NCBI GenBank assembly: GCA_019695115.1
Contig: JAIBAP010000005.1
Coordinates: forward strand, 92,320-156,319
Direction of reading: 5' to 3'
Origin: Caldilineales bacterium
GTDB lineage: Bacteria; Chloroflexota; Anaerolineae; J102
DNA: 64,000 bases
In this document: in pieces, positions 33,527-42,668 of the stretch
Numbering within the stretch: position 1 is the first letter of the stretch
Layout: each line of letters opens with the position of its first letter
Position numbers and translations under genes: made by a program
The notes under the pieces: generated by a model
What the model saw: the letters and a program-made list of their open reading frames with translations, nothing else
What the model was told of the DNA's origin: nothing
Databases searched by the model: none

Positions 33527-35332
33527 TCAGACGAGAATGGCCCCGGTCTGCGGCGGCAAGGTCAGGCGCAGCCCGCCGGGGGCCGCGCTTGCGCCCGGCC
33601 CGCCCAGCAGGTCGCCCCCCCGCACGCCCTCCGCCGCCGGCAAAACGAGCTCGCGGGCGGCGAGGCCGGCGTTGAGGGCGATGATCAGGCTCTGGCCGGG
33701 GAGATGGCGCTGGTAGGCCCAGGTTCCGGCTCCGGCGTCGAGATGGAGGGTGCGGCGGCGGCCCCTGCGCAGGGCGGGGTAGGCCTGGCGCAGGTGCACG
33801 AGCGTGCGAAAATAGGCGGGCAGGTCGGCGGCGAGGCCGGCATCCCAGTGCATGGGCTGGCGAGCTTCTTCGAACAGGCCCTTGCCGTCGTAATGGGTGG
33901 GGCGCTGCTGCGTCACGCCCGCCTCGGTGCCGTAATAGTTGATGGGGTGCCCGGCCAGCGTGTAGAGCACCAGCGCCCCCAGCTTCAGCTTCGCCCGCTC
34001 ATCCCCGGCCAGGAACAGAAAACGGTTCATGTCGTGGTTGTCGAGGATGGTGAGGCGGTCGCAGGCGTCGCCGAAATAGGCTTCGTGGCCGTCGAGATAG
34101 GCGACGAAGCGATCCAGCGGCCAGCGGCCGTAACCGAAGGTCTGGCGCAGGGCCTCGGCCAGCAGAAAATCGATCATGCCGTCGAAGGCGACGGTGAAGG
34201 TGCGTTGCAGGGGGGCGTCGTTGATCACCTCGCCGAACAGCCAGGCGTCGGGCCGGGCGGTCTTGCAGGCGCGGCGGAAATCGACCCAGAAATCGAGGGG
34301 CGGGCCGTAGGCAAAATCGAGGCGGTAGCCGTCGAAGCCCTGGTTCAGCCAGTGACGGGCGCAATCGAGCAGGTGCTGGCGGGCGGGGCTGCCCAATCTC
34401 AGGTTGAGCTTGGGCATGGTCTTGACCCCGAAAAAGCCTTCGTACTCGTCCGGCCAGCGTTTCCATTCGTACCAGTCGTGATAGATGCTGCCCTCGTCCG
34501 CCTGCGCGGCCAGCAGGGTGGGGTGCAGATGCGACCAGTGGTTGGCCACGAAATCGAGGATCAGGCGCAGGCCGTGGGCGTGGGCGGCGGCGATTAACCG
34601 GTCGAGGTCGGCCTGCGCGCCCAGCCGCGGCTCCACCTGGTAGAGGTCGGTGGCGTCGTAGCCGTGATGGCTGGGGCTGGCAAAAAAGGGCGAGAGCCAG
34701 AGGGCGTTGTAGCCCAGGCCCTGGATGTAGTCCAGCTTGTCGATCACGCCCTGGATCGTGCCGCCGTAGTAGCCATCGAGACCGGCCGGTTGCTGCCACG
34801 CCCTGCCGTCGCCGGGATAGAAGCGGTCGAGGAAGACGTGGTAGAGTTGGGCGCTCTCGGCCCAGGCTGGCGCGGGGAGGTCGCTGACCCAGAGGGCGAA
34901 GTTCGTGGCGGCCTCTGCCGATTCCGCCTGGTTGTCGGCAAAGACCCAGCGTTCCGAACCGGCGACGCCAGCGGCAAGGCGGTAGCGGAGGAGGGTGTCA
35001 TCGGGCTGGCCGGGCAGGATGGCCTGCCAGCGTCGCACCACCTGCCAGTCCACCTGATCCCACGCGGCCACGGTCTCGGCCAGGTCGATGGCCGCGGCCT
35101 GGCCGGGCGCGGGCGCGGCCCCATCCAGGGTGTAGAAGACCCGCACCCGGTCGTAGGGCAGCGGCCCGGCGGTGGTGGCCTGCAGGGTGATCGGCTGGCC
35201 GGCGCGCGGCCGGGCCGGCGCGACCTCGGCGAAGTGCCGCACCCCGCTCAGGCGGCGGCGATGCTCCGCCAGCCGCTGCTCCGGCAGCACATTGTCGCCG
35301 AACATGAAATCCTGGATGATGGGTGGGGGCAT
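33527..35332 (-). CDS. Cytoplasmic GH13 neopullulanase/cyclomaltodextrinase-like enzyme
   Basis: A 601-residue enzyme without a signal peptide. An N-terminal beta-sandwich (about 40-145) of the CBM34/early-set type, as in cyclomaltodextrinases, precedes the barrel: AQLYHVFLDRFYPGDG, YNALWLSPFFASPSHHGYDATD, LDFVANHWSH, then GFDGYRLDFAYG (Asp), AWLFGEVIND (Glu) and LTILDNHDMNR (Asp). The C-terminal beta domain ends the protein at about 600. It probably degrades imported cyclic or linear maltodextrins, including alpha-1,6 links. The start lies just after a 13-unit heptamer array. Confidence 0.9.
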   Translation of the reverse strand: MPPPIIQDFMFGDNVLPEQRLAEHRRRLSGVRHFAEVAPARPRAGQPITLQATTAGPLPYDRVRVFYTLDGAAPAPGQAAAIDLAETVAAWDQVDWQVVRRWQAILPGQPDDTLLRYRLAAGVAGSERWVFADNQAESAEAATNFALWVSDLPAPAWAESAQLYHVFLDRFYPGDGRAWQQPAGLDGYYGGTIQGVIDKLDYIQGLGYNALWLSPFFASPSHHGYDATDLYQVEPRLGAQADLDRLIAAAHAHGLRLILDFVANHWSHLHPTLLAAQADEGSIYHDWYEWKRWPDEYEGFFGVKTMPKLNLRLGSPARQHLLDCARHWLNQGFDGYRLDFAYGPPLDFWVDFRRACKTARPDAWLFGEVINDAPLQRTFTVAFDGMIDFLLAEALRQTFGYGRWPLDRFVAYLDGHEAYFGDACDRLTILDNHDMNRFLFLAGDERAKLKLGALVLYTLAGHPINYYGTEAGVTQQRPTHYDGKGLFEEARQPMHWDAGLAADLPAYFRTLVHLRQAYPALRRGRRRTLHLDAGAGTWAYQRHLPGQSLIIALNAGLAARELVLPAAEGVRGGDLLGGPGASAAPGGLRLTLPPQTGAILV

Positions 35333-35335
35333 AAG

Positions 35336-35505
35336 GGGTTCCGGGTTCCGTGGTGCGTGTTCCGTGTTGCGTGTTCCGTGTTCCGTGGTGCGTGGTGCGT
35401 GTTCCGGGTTCCGTGTTGCGGGTTCCGTGACAACCAGAGGCCAATGACTGACTACTGACCACTGACCTCTGACCTCTGACCTTCTGACTACTGACTACTG
35501 CCCCC
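35336..35505 (-). repeat. Two heptamer arrays (GGAACAC/GCACCAC x13; TGACCTC-type x8)
   Basis: Positions 35336-35426 hold thirteen in-register heptamers. Along the mRNA of the downstream GH13 gene they read GGAACCC, GGAACAC, GCACCAC and GCAACAC, ending three bases before its ATG. Positions 35449-35505 hold eight TGACYNC heptamers with one inserted base. The second array overlaps the end of the upstream GH13 gene (stop at 35495). Confidence 0.92.
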
Positions 35506-36946
35506 TGACCACCACCGCCCCCTGCGCCGGCAGGTCGAGGACGAGGGGCGCGGCGGGGAGGGGCGCGGCGGCGTGCGGCCAGACCGGGGTGTAGGCGGCA
35601 TGGCCGAGCAGGTCGGCGGGCAGTTCGATGCGGGCTGGGGTGGAGCCGGCGTTGAAGGCGACGATCAGTTCCTCCTCCCCCAGCCGGCGGCGGTAGGCCA
35701 GCGCCTGGCCGTGGGCGTGGAGGAAGGCGACATCGCCGGTGCGCAGGGCGGGGTGAGCGTGGCGCAGGGTGATGGCGGCCTTGTAAAAGCCGAGCAGCTC
35801 GTTGTCCCAGCTGTCAAGCTGATGCCAGGGGAAGGCCCCGCGGCAGTGCGGGTCGCTGGCGGCGGAGAGACCGACCTCGTCGCCATAGTAGACGCTGGGC
35901 GCGCCGGGCATCGTCATCTGGCAGAGCACGGCCAGCTTGAACGCGGCCCTGTCCTCGTTCAGCAGCCACAGCGCCCGCGGCATGTCGTGGCTGTCGAGCA
36001 TGTTCATCTGGGCGAAATGGATTTCCCAGTCGTAGAGCGCCAGCATGGCCTCGATCTGCCGGGCGAATTCGGCGGCGTCGATGTCGTACAGGGTCACGTC
36101 CGGGTGCACCCAACTGCGATTGAGATTGCCGGCGCCAAAGAAGCTGAGGATGGGGTTGGTGATGATGTAGTTCATCACGGCGTCGAACATGTCGCCTTGC
36201 AGCCAGCGCCGGGCCTCGTGCCAGATCTCGCCGACGATATAGGCCTCGGGGTTGACGCCCTTGACGATGCGGCGGAACTGGCGCCAGAACTCGTCATCGT
36301 CGATGTCCGCGGGCACATCCAGCCGCCAGCCGTCGATGCCGAACTCCAGCCAGTGGCGGGTCACATGAAAGAGATAGTCGCGCACGCCGGGGTTGTTGGT
36401 GTTGAATTTGGGCAGCGTGGGGTGGTCCCACCAGCAGAGATAGTTGGGTTTGAGCTTGCGGCCCTCGGTATAGGCGTGCAGGGGGAAGCCGGTGACCGTG
36501 AACCAGTCGATGTAGGGGGAATCGGCGCCCTGTTCGAGGATGTGGTGAAAGGCCCAGAAGCCGCGGCCGCAGTGGTTGAAAACCCCATCCAAGACGATGC
36601 GCAGGTCGCGGGCGTGGGCTTCGTCCAGCAGCGTGCGCAGGGTGGCGTTGCCGCCGAGCAGGGGATCGACCTCCAGGTAATCGTAGGCGTTGTAACGGTG
36701 GCAGGAGGCGGCGGCGAAAATAGGGTTCAGATAGATGGCGGTGATACCGAGGTCCTTGAGATAGTCGAGTTTGTCGGCGACGCCGTAGAGGTCGCCGCCC
36801 TGGTAGCCGCTGTTGCGCGGCGGCGAGCCCCATTCCTGGAACTGGATGCCACGGGCGTGCTGCATGCGCGGGCTGCGGGCGAAGCGATCGGGAAAGATCT
36901 GGTAGAAAACGGCGTTTTTGACCCAGGTGGGGGTGGCGATGGTCAT
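35495..36946 (-). CDS. Cytoplasmic GH13 alpha-glucosidase / maltogenic-amylase-like enzyme
   Basis: A 483-residue GH13 enzyme without signal peptide and without the N-terminal CBM34 domain. Barrel motifs: VFYQIFPDRFARSPR, ITAIYLNPIFAAASCHRYNAYDY, LDGVFNHCG, and catalytic FGIDGWRLDVPADI (Asp), YIVGEIWHEA (Glu) and NMLDSHDMPR (Asp). The neopullulanase subfamily (MPKLN-like) signature appears as LPKFNTNNP. The C-terminal beta domain (about 405-483) is short. It probably acts with the other cytoplasmic GH13 to turn maltodextrins into maltose and glucose. A six-unit heptamer array lies directly before the ATG. Confidence 0.9.
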   Translation of the reverse strand: MTIATPTWVKNAVFYQIFPDRFARSPRMQHARGIQFQEWGSPPRNSGYQGGDLYGVADKLDYLKDLGITAIYLNPIFAAASCHRYNAYDYLEVDPLLGGNATLRTLLDEAHARDLRIVLDGVFNHCGRGFWAFHHILEQGADSPYIDWFTVTGFPLHAYTEGRKLKPNYLCWWDHPTLPKFNTNNPGVRDYLFHVTRHWLEFGIDGWRLDVPADIDDDEFWRQFRRIVKGVNPEAYIVGEIWHEARRWLQGDMFDAVMNYIITNPILSFFGAGNLNRSWVHPDVTLYDIDAAEFARQIEAMLALYDWEIHFAQMNMLDSHDMPRALWLLNEDRAAFKLAVLCQMTMPGAPSVYYGDEVGLSAASDPHCRGAFPWHQLDSWDNELLGFYKAAITLRHAHPALRTGDVAFLHAHGQALAYRRRLGEEELIVAFNAGSTPARIELPADLLGHAAYTPVWPHAAAPLPAAPLVLDLPAQGAVVVRGQ

Positions 36947-36954
36947 GGTGGGTG

Positions 36955-36996
36955 GGGGATTGGGGATTGGAGATTGGAGATTGGAGATTGGAGATT
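36955..36996 (-). repeat. Heptamer tandem array (AATCTCC/AATCCCC, six units)
   Basis: Six heptamers; along the downstream mRNA they read CCAATCT or CCAATCC. The array ends eight bases before the GH13 ATG at 36946 and starts 16 bases after the stop of the peroxidase fusion gene. Confidence 0.9.
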
Positions 36997-37011
36997 GGAG
37001 GACGCACTACG

Positions 37012-40000
37012 TCAAAGGCCGCCGGGGGTGAGGCCGGAGGGGACGGCGGCGGGGGTAAGGTGGGCCAGGTCGCGGGCGGTGGGGCTGGTGAGGGCGTCGA
37101 GGAACTGGATCAGGTCGGCGAATTCGGCGTCGGTCAGGGCCACGCCATCGCTGGGGATGGGGGTGTACCAGCGCAGGATGGCGGCCTGCTCCTCTGGCCC
37201 GTTGTGAAGCGCCAAGGCCGGCTGGAGTTGGCTCGGATCATACGCCCGCAGCCCTGCCGCCGGGTCGAGGTGGTGGCGGATGACCGCCGGCAGGGTGGCA
37301 TAGGCGCCGTCGTGCATGTAGGGCGCAGTGAGGGCGACGTTGCGCAAGGTCGGAGTGCGAAAGGCGTAGCGGTCGCAGTCGTTGCCGGTTTCACGGGCGC
37401 GGCCCAGGTCGAAGGGCTGCTCGCGGCCCTTGCCGTCGCCGATCTGCGGCACAGCCAGGTTGTGGAATTGCTGGTCGCTGAGTAGGCCGCCGCGATGACA
37501 GGCCGCGCACTGCGCCTTGCCATAGAAGAGCAGCGCCCCCCGTTTGGCCGCAGCCGAGAGCGCCCCCCGCTCGCCGGTCAGGTAGCGGTCGAAGGGGCTG
37601 TCGTCGAAGGTTAGGGCCACGGTCTCGTAGGCGGCGATGGCGTTGGCCGCCTGCACCAGGCTGAGATCGGCGGCGGCCAGGCCGGGGTAGGCGGCAGCAA
37701 ACAGGTCGCGATAGCCGGGGATGGCCAGCAGCCGCTGCATCAGCGCCTGCCAGACCACCCGTGAGCGGTAATCGTCGATCATGGCCAGCTCGTTGCGCTG
37801 GCCGAAGATGTCCACCTCCCCGCGATGGCCGCGCATCTCCTCGCGCGAGGTGACGGGGAACATGGCCTGGGCGGCCAGGGCGCTATCCAGCCCGGCGGGG
37901 AGACGGTCGCTGGCGGGGGTTTGCAGCCGGCCGGCCGCATCCACGAAGACGCGGCCATCCCAGAAGTGCACCCGCCAGTCGCGATAGCCGAGATCGAAAA
38001 TCGGTTGGGCGTTGCGGGGGATGAATTCGCGGATGCCTTCGGGGTCGCGGGCGGTGGCCAGGCCGCGACCACCGACGCCGATGGAGACGGCGAGGGCGTC
38101 GCCGGCGCCGAAGGCGGGCAGATGGCAGGTGGCGCAGGCGATGTCGCGGTTGCCGCTCAGCTCCGGGTCCCAGTACAGCGCCTCGCCCAGGGCCACGAGC
38201 GCCGGCGCGGGCGGGGCCGGGGCGGCGAGCGGGCGCACGCCGGCCTGCTGCATCTGGTAGGCCAGGCGAGCGTCGGGGCCGGGCGCGAGACGAGCGGGCA
38301 GACCGGCGTCGCCGGCCAGCGAGAACAAGCCGGCAACCAGAGCCAGGCCGCCGGCCAGCGTCCAGGCCCACCGCTGCCGGGCGGAGCGACGCCACAGCAT
38401 CCCGGTAAGGGCCAGCAGGGCCGCCAGCAGGAAGAAGGGGTCGAGCCGGGGCAGGGTCAGGCCGCGGGCGGCCACGGGCGCGGCGGGGGTGAGGACCTCC
38501 AATGCGCCCTGGTAGACCAGGCGATAGCGCCGATCCGCCGGCACATTCCCCAGGGTTTGCTCACTCCCATCCGGCCAGCGCACCCGCACCTCGGCGCCGT
38601 CGGCAGCGCCGAGGCCGAAATAGAGGGCCAATTCGTTGCCCGCGCCCACACTGGCCCCGGCGATCACCTCCTGCATTTGGGTGGCGCCGTTGGTGGTGAG
38701 CGTCACGCGGGCGCCCACGGCATCCCGGTTCACCGGCCCGGCCCCCACCAGTTCCAGGGCCAGCCAGTGATGGCCGAGCGTCTCCCCGCCCTGGTTGCGG
38801 TAGAGGCGATAGCCCTCATCCATATTGCCCACCAACAGATCGACCCAGCCATCGCGGTCATAGTCGGCGCTGGCAGCGCCGATGCTCATGCGCACATCGG
38901 TGGCTTCGGTCTGGCAGGTGGCGGCGGCGAAGCTGCCATCGCCCTGGTTGTGGAAGAGGCGGTTGGCGGCCACATCGCGGTGGTTGGTCGTATCCGATAC
39001 GGCCAGATAGAGGTCGCGCCAGCCGTCGTTGTCGTAATCGAGGAAGAGCGCGCCCCAGGCGATGGCGGTGGGCGCTTCCACCCCGGCAGCCGCAGCCACA
39101 TTGCTGAAGACGCCCCCGTCCTGCCGCAGCAGGGTCATCGGCCCCACGTTCGAGAAATAGAAGTCGATATCGCCGTCGTTGTCATAGTCGCCGGTAGCCA
39201 GGCCCATGCCGAACACCCTGGCGTCGGCCCCAACCTTGCCGGCGATCTGGGTGAAACACCAGCCCTTGCAGCCGGGGCCGTCGTTGCGCCACAGCTTGTT
39301 GCCCACCGGGTTGACGAAGGCGTCATTGACCAGATAGATGTCGGGGTCGCCGTCGTTGTCGAAGTCGGTGAAGCTGGCTACGAACCCGGCCCCGGTCAGG
39401 CCCCCGCCCAGATAGTCGCTGACGTCGCTGAAAGTGCCGTCGCCGTTGTTGCGATAGAGGCGATCGGGGTCGCCTTCGAGCTGGCGACCGCATTTGGGAT
39501 AGCACGACCAGTTGGCCACATAGAGGTCGAGCCAGCCGTCCTGGTCGAAATCGCCCCAGGAGGCGGTCTTGCTGTTGGCGCTCTCCCCGGCCAGGCCCGC
39601 CGTCAGCGTGACATCGCTGAACCCCCGGTCCTGGTCGTTGTGAAAGAGCGTGTTCTGGCCCCAGGCGGCCACGAACAGGTCTTTCCAGCCGTCGTTGTCG
39701 TAGTCGGCGAAGATGGCGCCCTGCGAGTAGGCCTGGGGCAGCGCCACCTGTCCGGCCAGAGCCGAGACGGTGAAGGTCCCATCGCCGTGGTTGTGGTAGA
39801 GGGTGTTAGGGCCGGCGGGGTCGGTGACGTAGAGATCGATCCAGCCGTCGTTGTCGTAATCGCCCCAGGCCTGGCCGGCGAACATCTCGATGCCGGGCTG
39901 CCGGTTATGGGCCAGGCCGGCGTCGGCGCTGACATCGCGAAACGACAGCGCCGGCGCCGGCTGCGCGTGGGAATGAAGATAGCCCTGTTGCAGCAACAGG

Positions 40001-40074
40001 GCTATCGACGAGAGAAGGATGAGCAGCTGGACGAAAAACGCCCGCTTGACTCGCGGGATGCCGAGTCGGTTCAT
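37012..40074 (-). CDS. FG-GAP/VCBS - ASPIC/UnbV - di-haem cytochrome c peroxidase fusion
   Basis: A 1020-residue exported protein. A hydrophobic signal/anchor (about 12-30) precedes a beta-propeller of FG-GAP/VCBS repeats (about 45-450), each with a DYDNDGW-type calcium loop. An ASPIC/UnbV domain follows (about 455-530: VNRDAVGARVTL, VRVRWPDGSEQTL), then two TM-like helices (about 550-605) and a MauG/cytochrome c peroxidase domain (about 640-1005). That domain has two haem c sites, ACATCHLP and QCAACHRG, and the family segments IPRNAQPIFDLGY and FRTPTLRNVALTAPYMHDGAY. The propeller probably binds a glycan or protein ligand while the peroxidase oxidises a partner or H2O2. It lies 19 bases after malG and upstream of the GH13 genes, so it is in the maltodextrin transcript. 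Confidence 0.88.
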   Translation of the reverse strand: MNRLGIPRVKRAFFVQLLILLSSIALLLQQGYLHSHAQPAPALSFRDVSADAGLAHNRQPGIEMFAGQAWGDYDNDGWIDLYVTDPAGPNTLYHNHGDGTFTVSALAGQVALPQAYSQGAIFADYDNDGWKDLFVAAWGQNTLFHNDQDRGFSDVTLTAGLAGESANSKTASWGDFDQDGWLDLYVANWSCYPKCGRQLEGDPDRLYRNNGDGTFSDVSDYLGGGLTGAGFVASFTDFDNDGDPDIYLVNDAFVNPVGNKLWRNDGPGCKGWCFTQIAGKVGADARVFGMGLATGDYDNDGDIDFYFSNVGPMTLLRQDGGVFSNVAAAAGVEAPTAIAWGALFLDYDNDGWRDLYLAVSDTTNHRDVAANRLFHNQGDGSFAAATCQTEATDVRMSIGAASADYDRDGWVDLLVGNMDEGYRLYRNQGGETLGHHWLALELVGAGPVNRDAVGARVTLTTNGATQMQEVIAGASVGAGNELALYFGLGAADGAEVRVRWPDGSEQTLGNVPADRRYRLVYQGALEVLTPAAPVAARGLTLPRLDPFFLLAALLALTGMLWRRSARQRWAWTLAGGLALVAGLFSLAGDAGLPARLAPGPDARLAYQMQQAGVRPLAAPAPPAPALVALGEALYWDPELSGNRDIACATCHLPAFGAGDALAVSIGVGGRGLATARDPEGIREFIPRNAQPIFDLGYRDWRVHFWDGRVFVDAAGRLQTPASDRLPAGLDSALAAQAMFPVTSREEMRGHRGEVDIFGQRNELAMIDDYRSRVVWQALMQRLLAIPGYRDLFAAAYPGLAAADLSLVQAANAIAAYETVALTFDDSPFDRYLTGERGALSAAAKRGALLFYGKAQCAACHRGGLLSDQQFHNLAVPQIGDGKGREQPFDLGRARETGNDCDRYAFRTPTLRNVALTAPYMHDGAYATLPAVIRHHLDPAAGLRAYDPSQLQPALALHNGPEEQAAILRWYTPIPSDGVALTDAEFADLIQFLDALTSPTARDLAHLTPAAVPSGLTPGGL

Positions 40075-40093
40075 TAGAGGACGATGGACTTGG

Positions 40094-41008
40094 TCAGCCT
40101 TTGACGGCGCCAGTGGTGAGGCCGCCGGCGATCTGATCCTGCAGGGCGATGTAGATGATCATGATCGGCAGGGCGCCGATGAGGGCGCCGGCCGCGAACA
40201 CGCCCCATTTGCGGTCGAACTGGCCGGCTGTGAAGATCTGCAGACCGACCATGAGGGTGTACTGGCGTACATCGTTCAGCAGGATACGGGCAAGGATGAA
40301 GTCGCCGTAGGTGCCGATGAAGGAGAGGATGCCGATCACGATCAGGATGGGCCGCAGCAAGGGCAGCAACAACCGGGAGAAGATCTGCCAGTTGCTGGCG
40401 CCATCGACCATGCCCGACTCATCGATATCGCGGGGGATGGTGTCCAGGAAACCCTTCATCAGCCAGATGTTGATGCCCATCGCCCCGCCCAGGTAGACCA
40501 GGATCAGGCCGGCATGGGTGTTTAGCCCCAGCCGTGGGATGATCTCGCCAGTCTGGAAGATGATCAGGAAGATGGCGACCAGGGCCAGCAGGTTGGGGAA
40601 AACCTGGATTAGGAGGATGGCCTTGAGCATCGTCACCCGCCCGGCAAAGCGCAGGCGCGAGAAGGCGTAGGCCGCCATTGTGGTCAGTGAAAGGGTGAGG
40701 ACGGTGGAGATCGTGGCGATCTTGACCGAGTTGAACAACCAGCGCCAATAGTAAAGCTCGCCGAAGTTGAAGTTTGGATCCTTGTTGAATAGACGGAGGA
40801 AGTTCTGGAAGTTGGCGTTGTTGGGGATGATCTTCTGCGTGGCCAGGGAGTTAGCCGGGTCCAGAGCAGCGGAGATGATCCATAGCACCGGGAAGATGGA
40901 GAAGAGGATCAGGAACAGGGCGATGAGCAGGCGGATGGCGACGCTGAAGCGCTTCTGAAATGCCTGCGACCCGAACAGTTTTGGGCTGCCTGCGACTTGA
41001 CTAGACAT
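40094..41008 (-). CDS. malG: Maltose/maltodextrin ABC transporter permease MalG
   Basis: A 304-residue inner-membrane permease with six TM segments. The EAA loop, which docks the ATPase, is at IDESGMVDGASNWQIFSRLLLPLLRP. The N-terminus (LLIALFLILFSIFPVLWIISAALDP) and the C-terminal end (IIYIALQDQIAGGLTTGAVKG) match MalG proteins closely, including the conserved tail that contacts MalK. It overlaps malF by eight bases. It forms the translocation pore with MalF. No malK lies in the window. Confidence 0.93.
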   Translation of the reverse strand: MSSQVAGSPKLFGSQAFQKRFSVAIRLLIALFLILFSIFPVLWIISAALDPANSLATQKIIPNNANFQNFLRLFNKDPNFNFGELYYWRWLFNSVKIATISTVLTLSLTTMAAYAFSRLRFAGRVTMLKAILLIQVFPNLLALVAIFLIIFQTGEIIPRLGLNTHAGLILVYLGGAMGINIWLMKGFLDTIPRDIDESGMVDGASNWQIFSRLLLPLLRPILIVIGILSFIGTYGDFILARILLNDVRQYTLMVGLQIFTAGQFDRKWGVFAAGALIGALPIMIIYIALQDQIAGGLTTGAVKG

Positions 41009-42611
41009 TTTCGCTGACCTCCTCCCACATGTTGGTGAAGCGGAATTGGAGCATGGTCATGGCCCCGACGATGATGAAGATGACGATCGAAATGGCCGAA
41101 GCAAGGCCGTATTGCACGCCGCGCCCGCCCGATTCGAACGCCAGTTTGTACACGTAGCTGAGCAGGATGTCGGTATGCCCGGCCTGAGTGGAGGCGCCGG
41201 CGATGGGCGGGCCGCCGCTGATGAAGAGGTAGATGAGGTTGAAGTTGTTGAAGTTGAAGACGTAGGAGGCAATGAGCAGGGGGCCGACCGCCACCAGCAG
41301 CAACGGCAGGGTGATCTTGCGGAAGCGATGCCAGGGGCTGGCCCCGTCCACAATCGCTGCCTCGTACAGATCGGCAGGAATGGATTGCAAGGCGCCGCTG
41401 GAGATCAGCATCATGTAGGGGTAGCCCAGCCAGAGGTTGACCAACAGCACCGCGGCTTGCGCCCAGATGGGTTCGGTTGTCCAGGGAGGGCCTTTGATGC
41501 CGAACCACTGCATGAGCATGCGGTTGACAACGCCGAATTCAGAGTTCAGCATCCCCCGCCAGATCAGGATGGTGATCAGAGCGGGGATGGTGTAGGGGAT
41601 GAGCAACAGCGTGCGGATGAGCTTCTTGAGGGGAAAAGTCTTGTCATTGAACATGATGGCAATGGCAAGGCCCAGGGCGAAGGTGGAGAGCACGCTGATG
41701 GTGGGGAAGATGAAGTTCCAGATGACGATGCGCACCAGGGGGCCGCGCAGGGCCGGGCTGGTGACGAAGGTCGTGAAGTTCTTGAGGCCGACCGTGGCGC
41801 GGTAACCGGGTCTGATCGCCCGGCCATTGACCGTGGTGAACGTGCCTTCGACGTTGTTGTAGATATCGCCGTTCGACTGGTCGGTGATGGCGTCGGTTGC
41901 AGGGTCGTAGAGGTAGCGGGGCTGCAGTTCCGCCGCCTCGCTGGGAGAGCGGATCTGCACCAGGTCCTCACCTTCGGCCCCGAAGCGCACCGTAGGCAGC
42001 ACCTTGTCGGCGGCGGCAAGCAGGGTATTGAGTCGAGTGTAGTCCTCGATGGTGGTGGGAATGCCCTTTTTGTCCGGCTCGCCGATGCCAGGATCGCCCG
42101 CTTTGGCAGGGACGATGGACTCATCCTGTCTGGCCAGGAAGGTGGCGCCGGCAGGGTCCACCAGCCAGAGAGCGTAACGGCCATCGTCAGAACGGTAGGC
42201 CGTCCAGGAGAAAGATCTGCCGGTTTCAGGCAGATAGGTCTCCTGGGCAATCACGGCCAGGGCCTGCTCCTTGGTCAGCAGGTGCCCATCTCCATAGTTG
42301 GTGAAGGCGACGTAGATGGTGAAGAGGATGGGATAGATGGTGAACAGGACAAGAAAGGCAAGCCCCAAGGCCATCCAGCGATAGGGATAGGCCTTTTGCA
42401 GCAGAAAAATCAGGTTGATCATCAAGGCGATGATGATGAGCACGACCGCCAACTCTACGAATCCATTGGCGAACGCGTTCCGAACGAACCAGATCACCCC
42501 CCCATCGAACACTGCCAACAGAATCAGCCGGATCAGGACGGCGAAGGTCGATTCCGAAGGCCCGCGGATGCCCCATGTGCCACGCGAGGTTTTGGGCGTC
42601 ATGACTGCCAT
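41001..42611 (-). CDS. malF: Maltose/maltodextrin ABC transporter permease MalF
   Basis: A 536-residue permease, the usual MalF length. Two N-terminal TM segments and a third (FLVLFTIYPILFTIYVAFTNYGDGHLL) precede a large periplasmic P2-like loop (about 110-270). The core TM region begins near LVRIVIWNFIFPTISVLSTFAL, with the EAA loop at LYEAAIVDGASPWHRFRKITLPLL. AGGAGG lies shortly before the ATG. It is preceded by a strong hairpin in the malE-malF gap and overlaps malG, so expression is likely graded with malE highest. Confidence 0.93.
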   Translation of the reverse strand: MAVMTPKTSRGTWGIRGPSESTFAVLIRLILLAVFDGGVIWFVRNAFANGFVELAVVLIIIALMINLIFLLQKAYPYRWMALGLAFLVLFTIYPILFTIYVAFTNYGDGHLLTKEQALAVIAQETYLPETGRSFSWTAYRSDDGRYALWLVDPAGATFLARQDESIVPAKAGDPGIGEPDKKGIPTTIEDYTRLNTLLAAADKVLPTVRFGAEGEDLVQIRSPSEAAELQPRYLYDPATDAITDQSNGDIYNNVEGTFTTVNGRAIRPGYRATVGLKNFTTFVTSPALRGPLVRIVIWNFIFPTISVLSTFALGLAIAIMFNDKTFPLKKLIRTLLLIPYTIPALITILIWRGMLNSEFGVVNRMLMQWFGIKGPPWTTEPIWAQAAVLLVNLWLGYPYMMLISSGALQSIPADLYEAAIVDGASPWHRFRKITLPLLLVAVGPLLIASYVFNFNNFNLIYLFISGGPPIAGASTQAGHTDILLSYVYKLAFESGGRGVQYGLASAISIVIFIIVGAMTMLQFRFTNMWEEVSENV

Positions 42612-42627
42612 CCTCCTGGTGAATGAA

Positions 42628-42656
42628 CGAAGACCGGGAGATGCTCCCGGTCTTCG
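42628..42656 (-). terminator. malE-malF intercistronic hairpin
   Basis: A perfect 13-bp stem (CGAAGACCGGGAG / CTCCCGGTCTTCG) with a three-base loop, 12 bases past the malE stop. No T run follows, so it more likely stabilises malE mRNA or causes partial termination than ends the operon. E. coli has a REP element at the same place. Confidence 0.7.
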
Positions 42657-42668
42657 TGGTGGTGGGGT

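Noticed and set aside
37825..40077. Long rightward open frame opposite the peroxidase fusion (750 residues)
   Set aside because: Low-complexity Gly/Ala/Val/Gln composition and no recognisable domain; it mirrors the calcium-loop repeats of the real gene.
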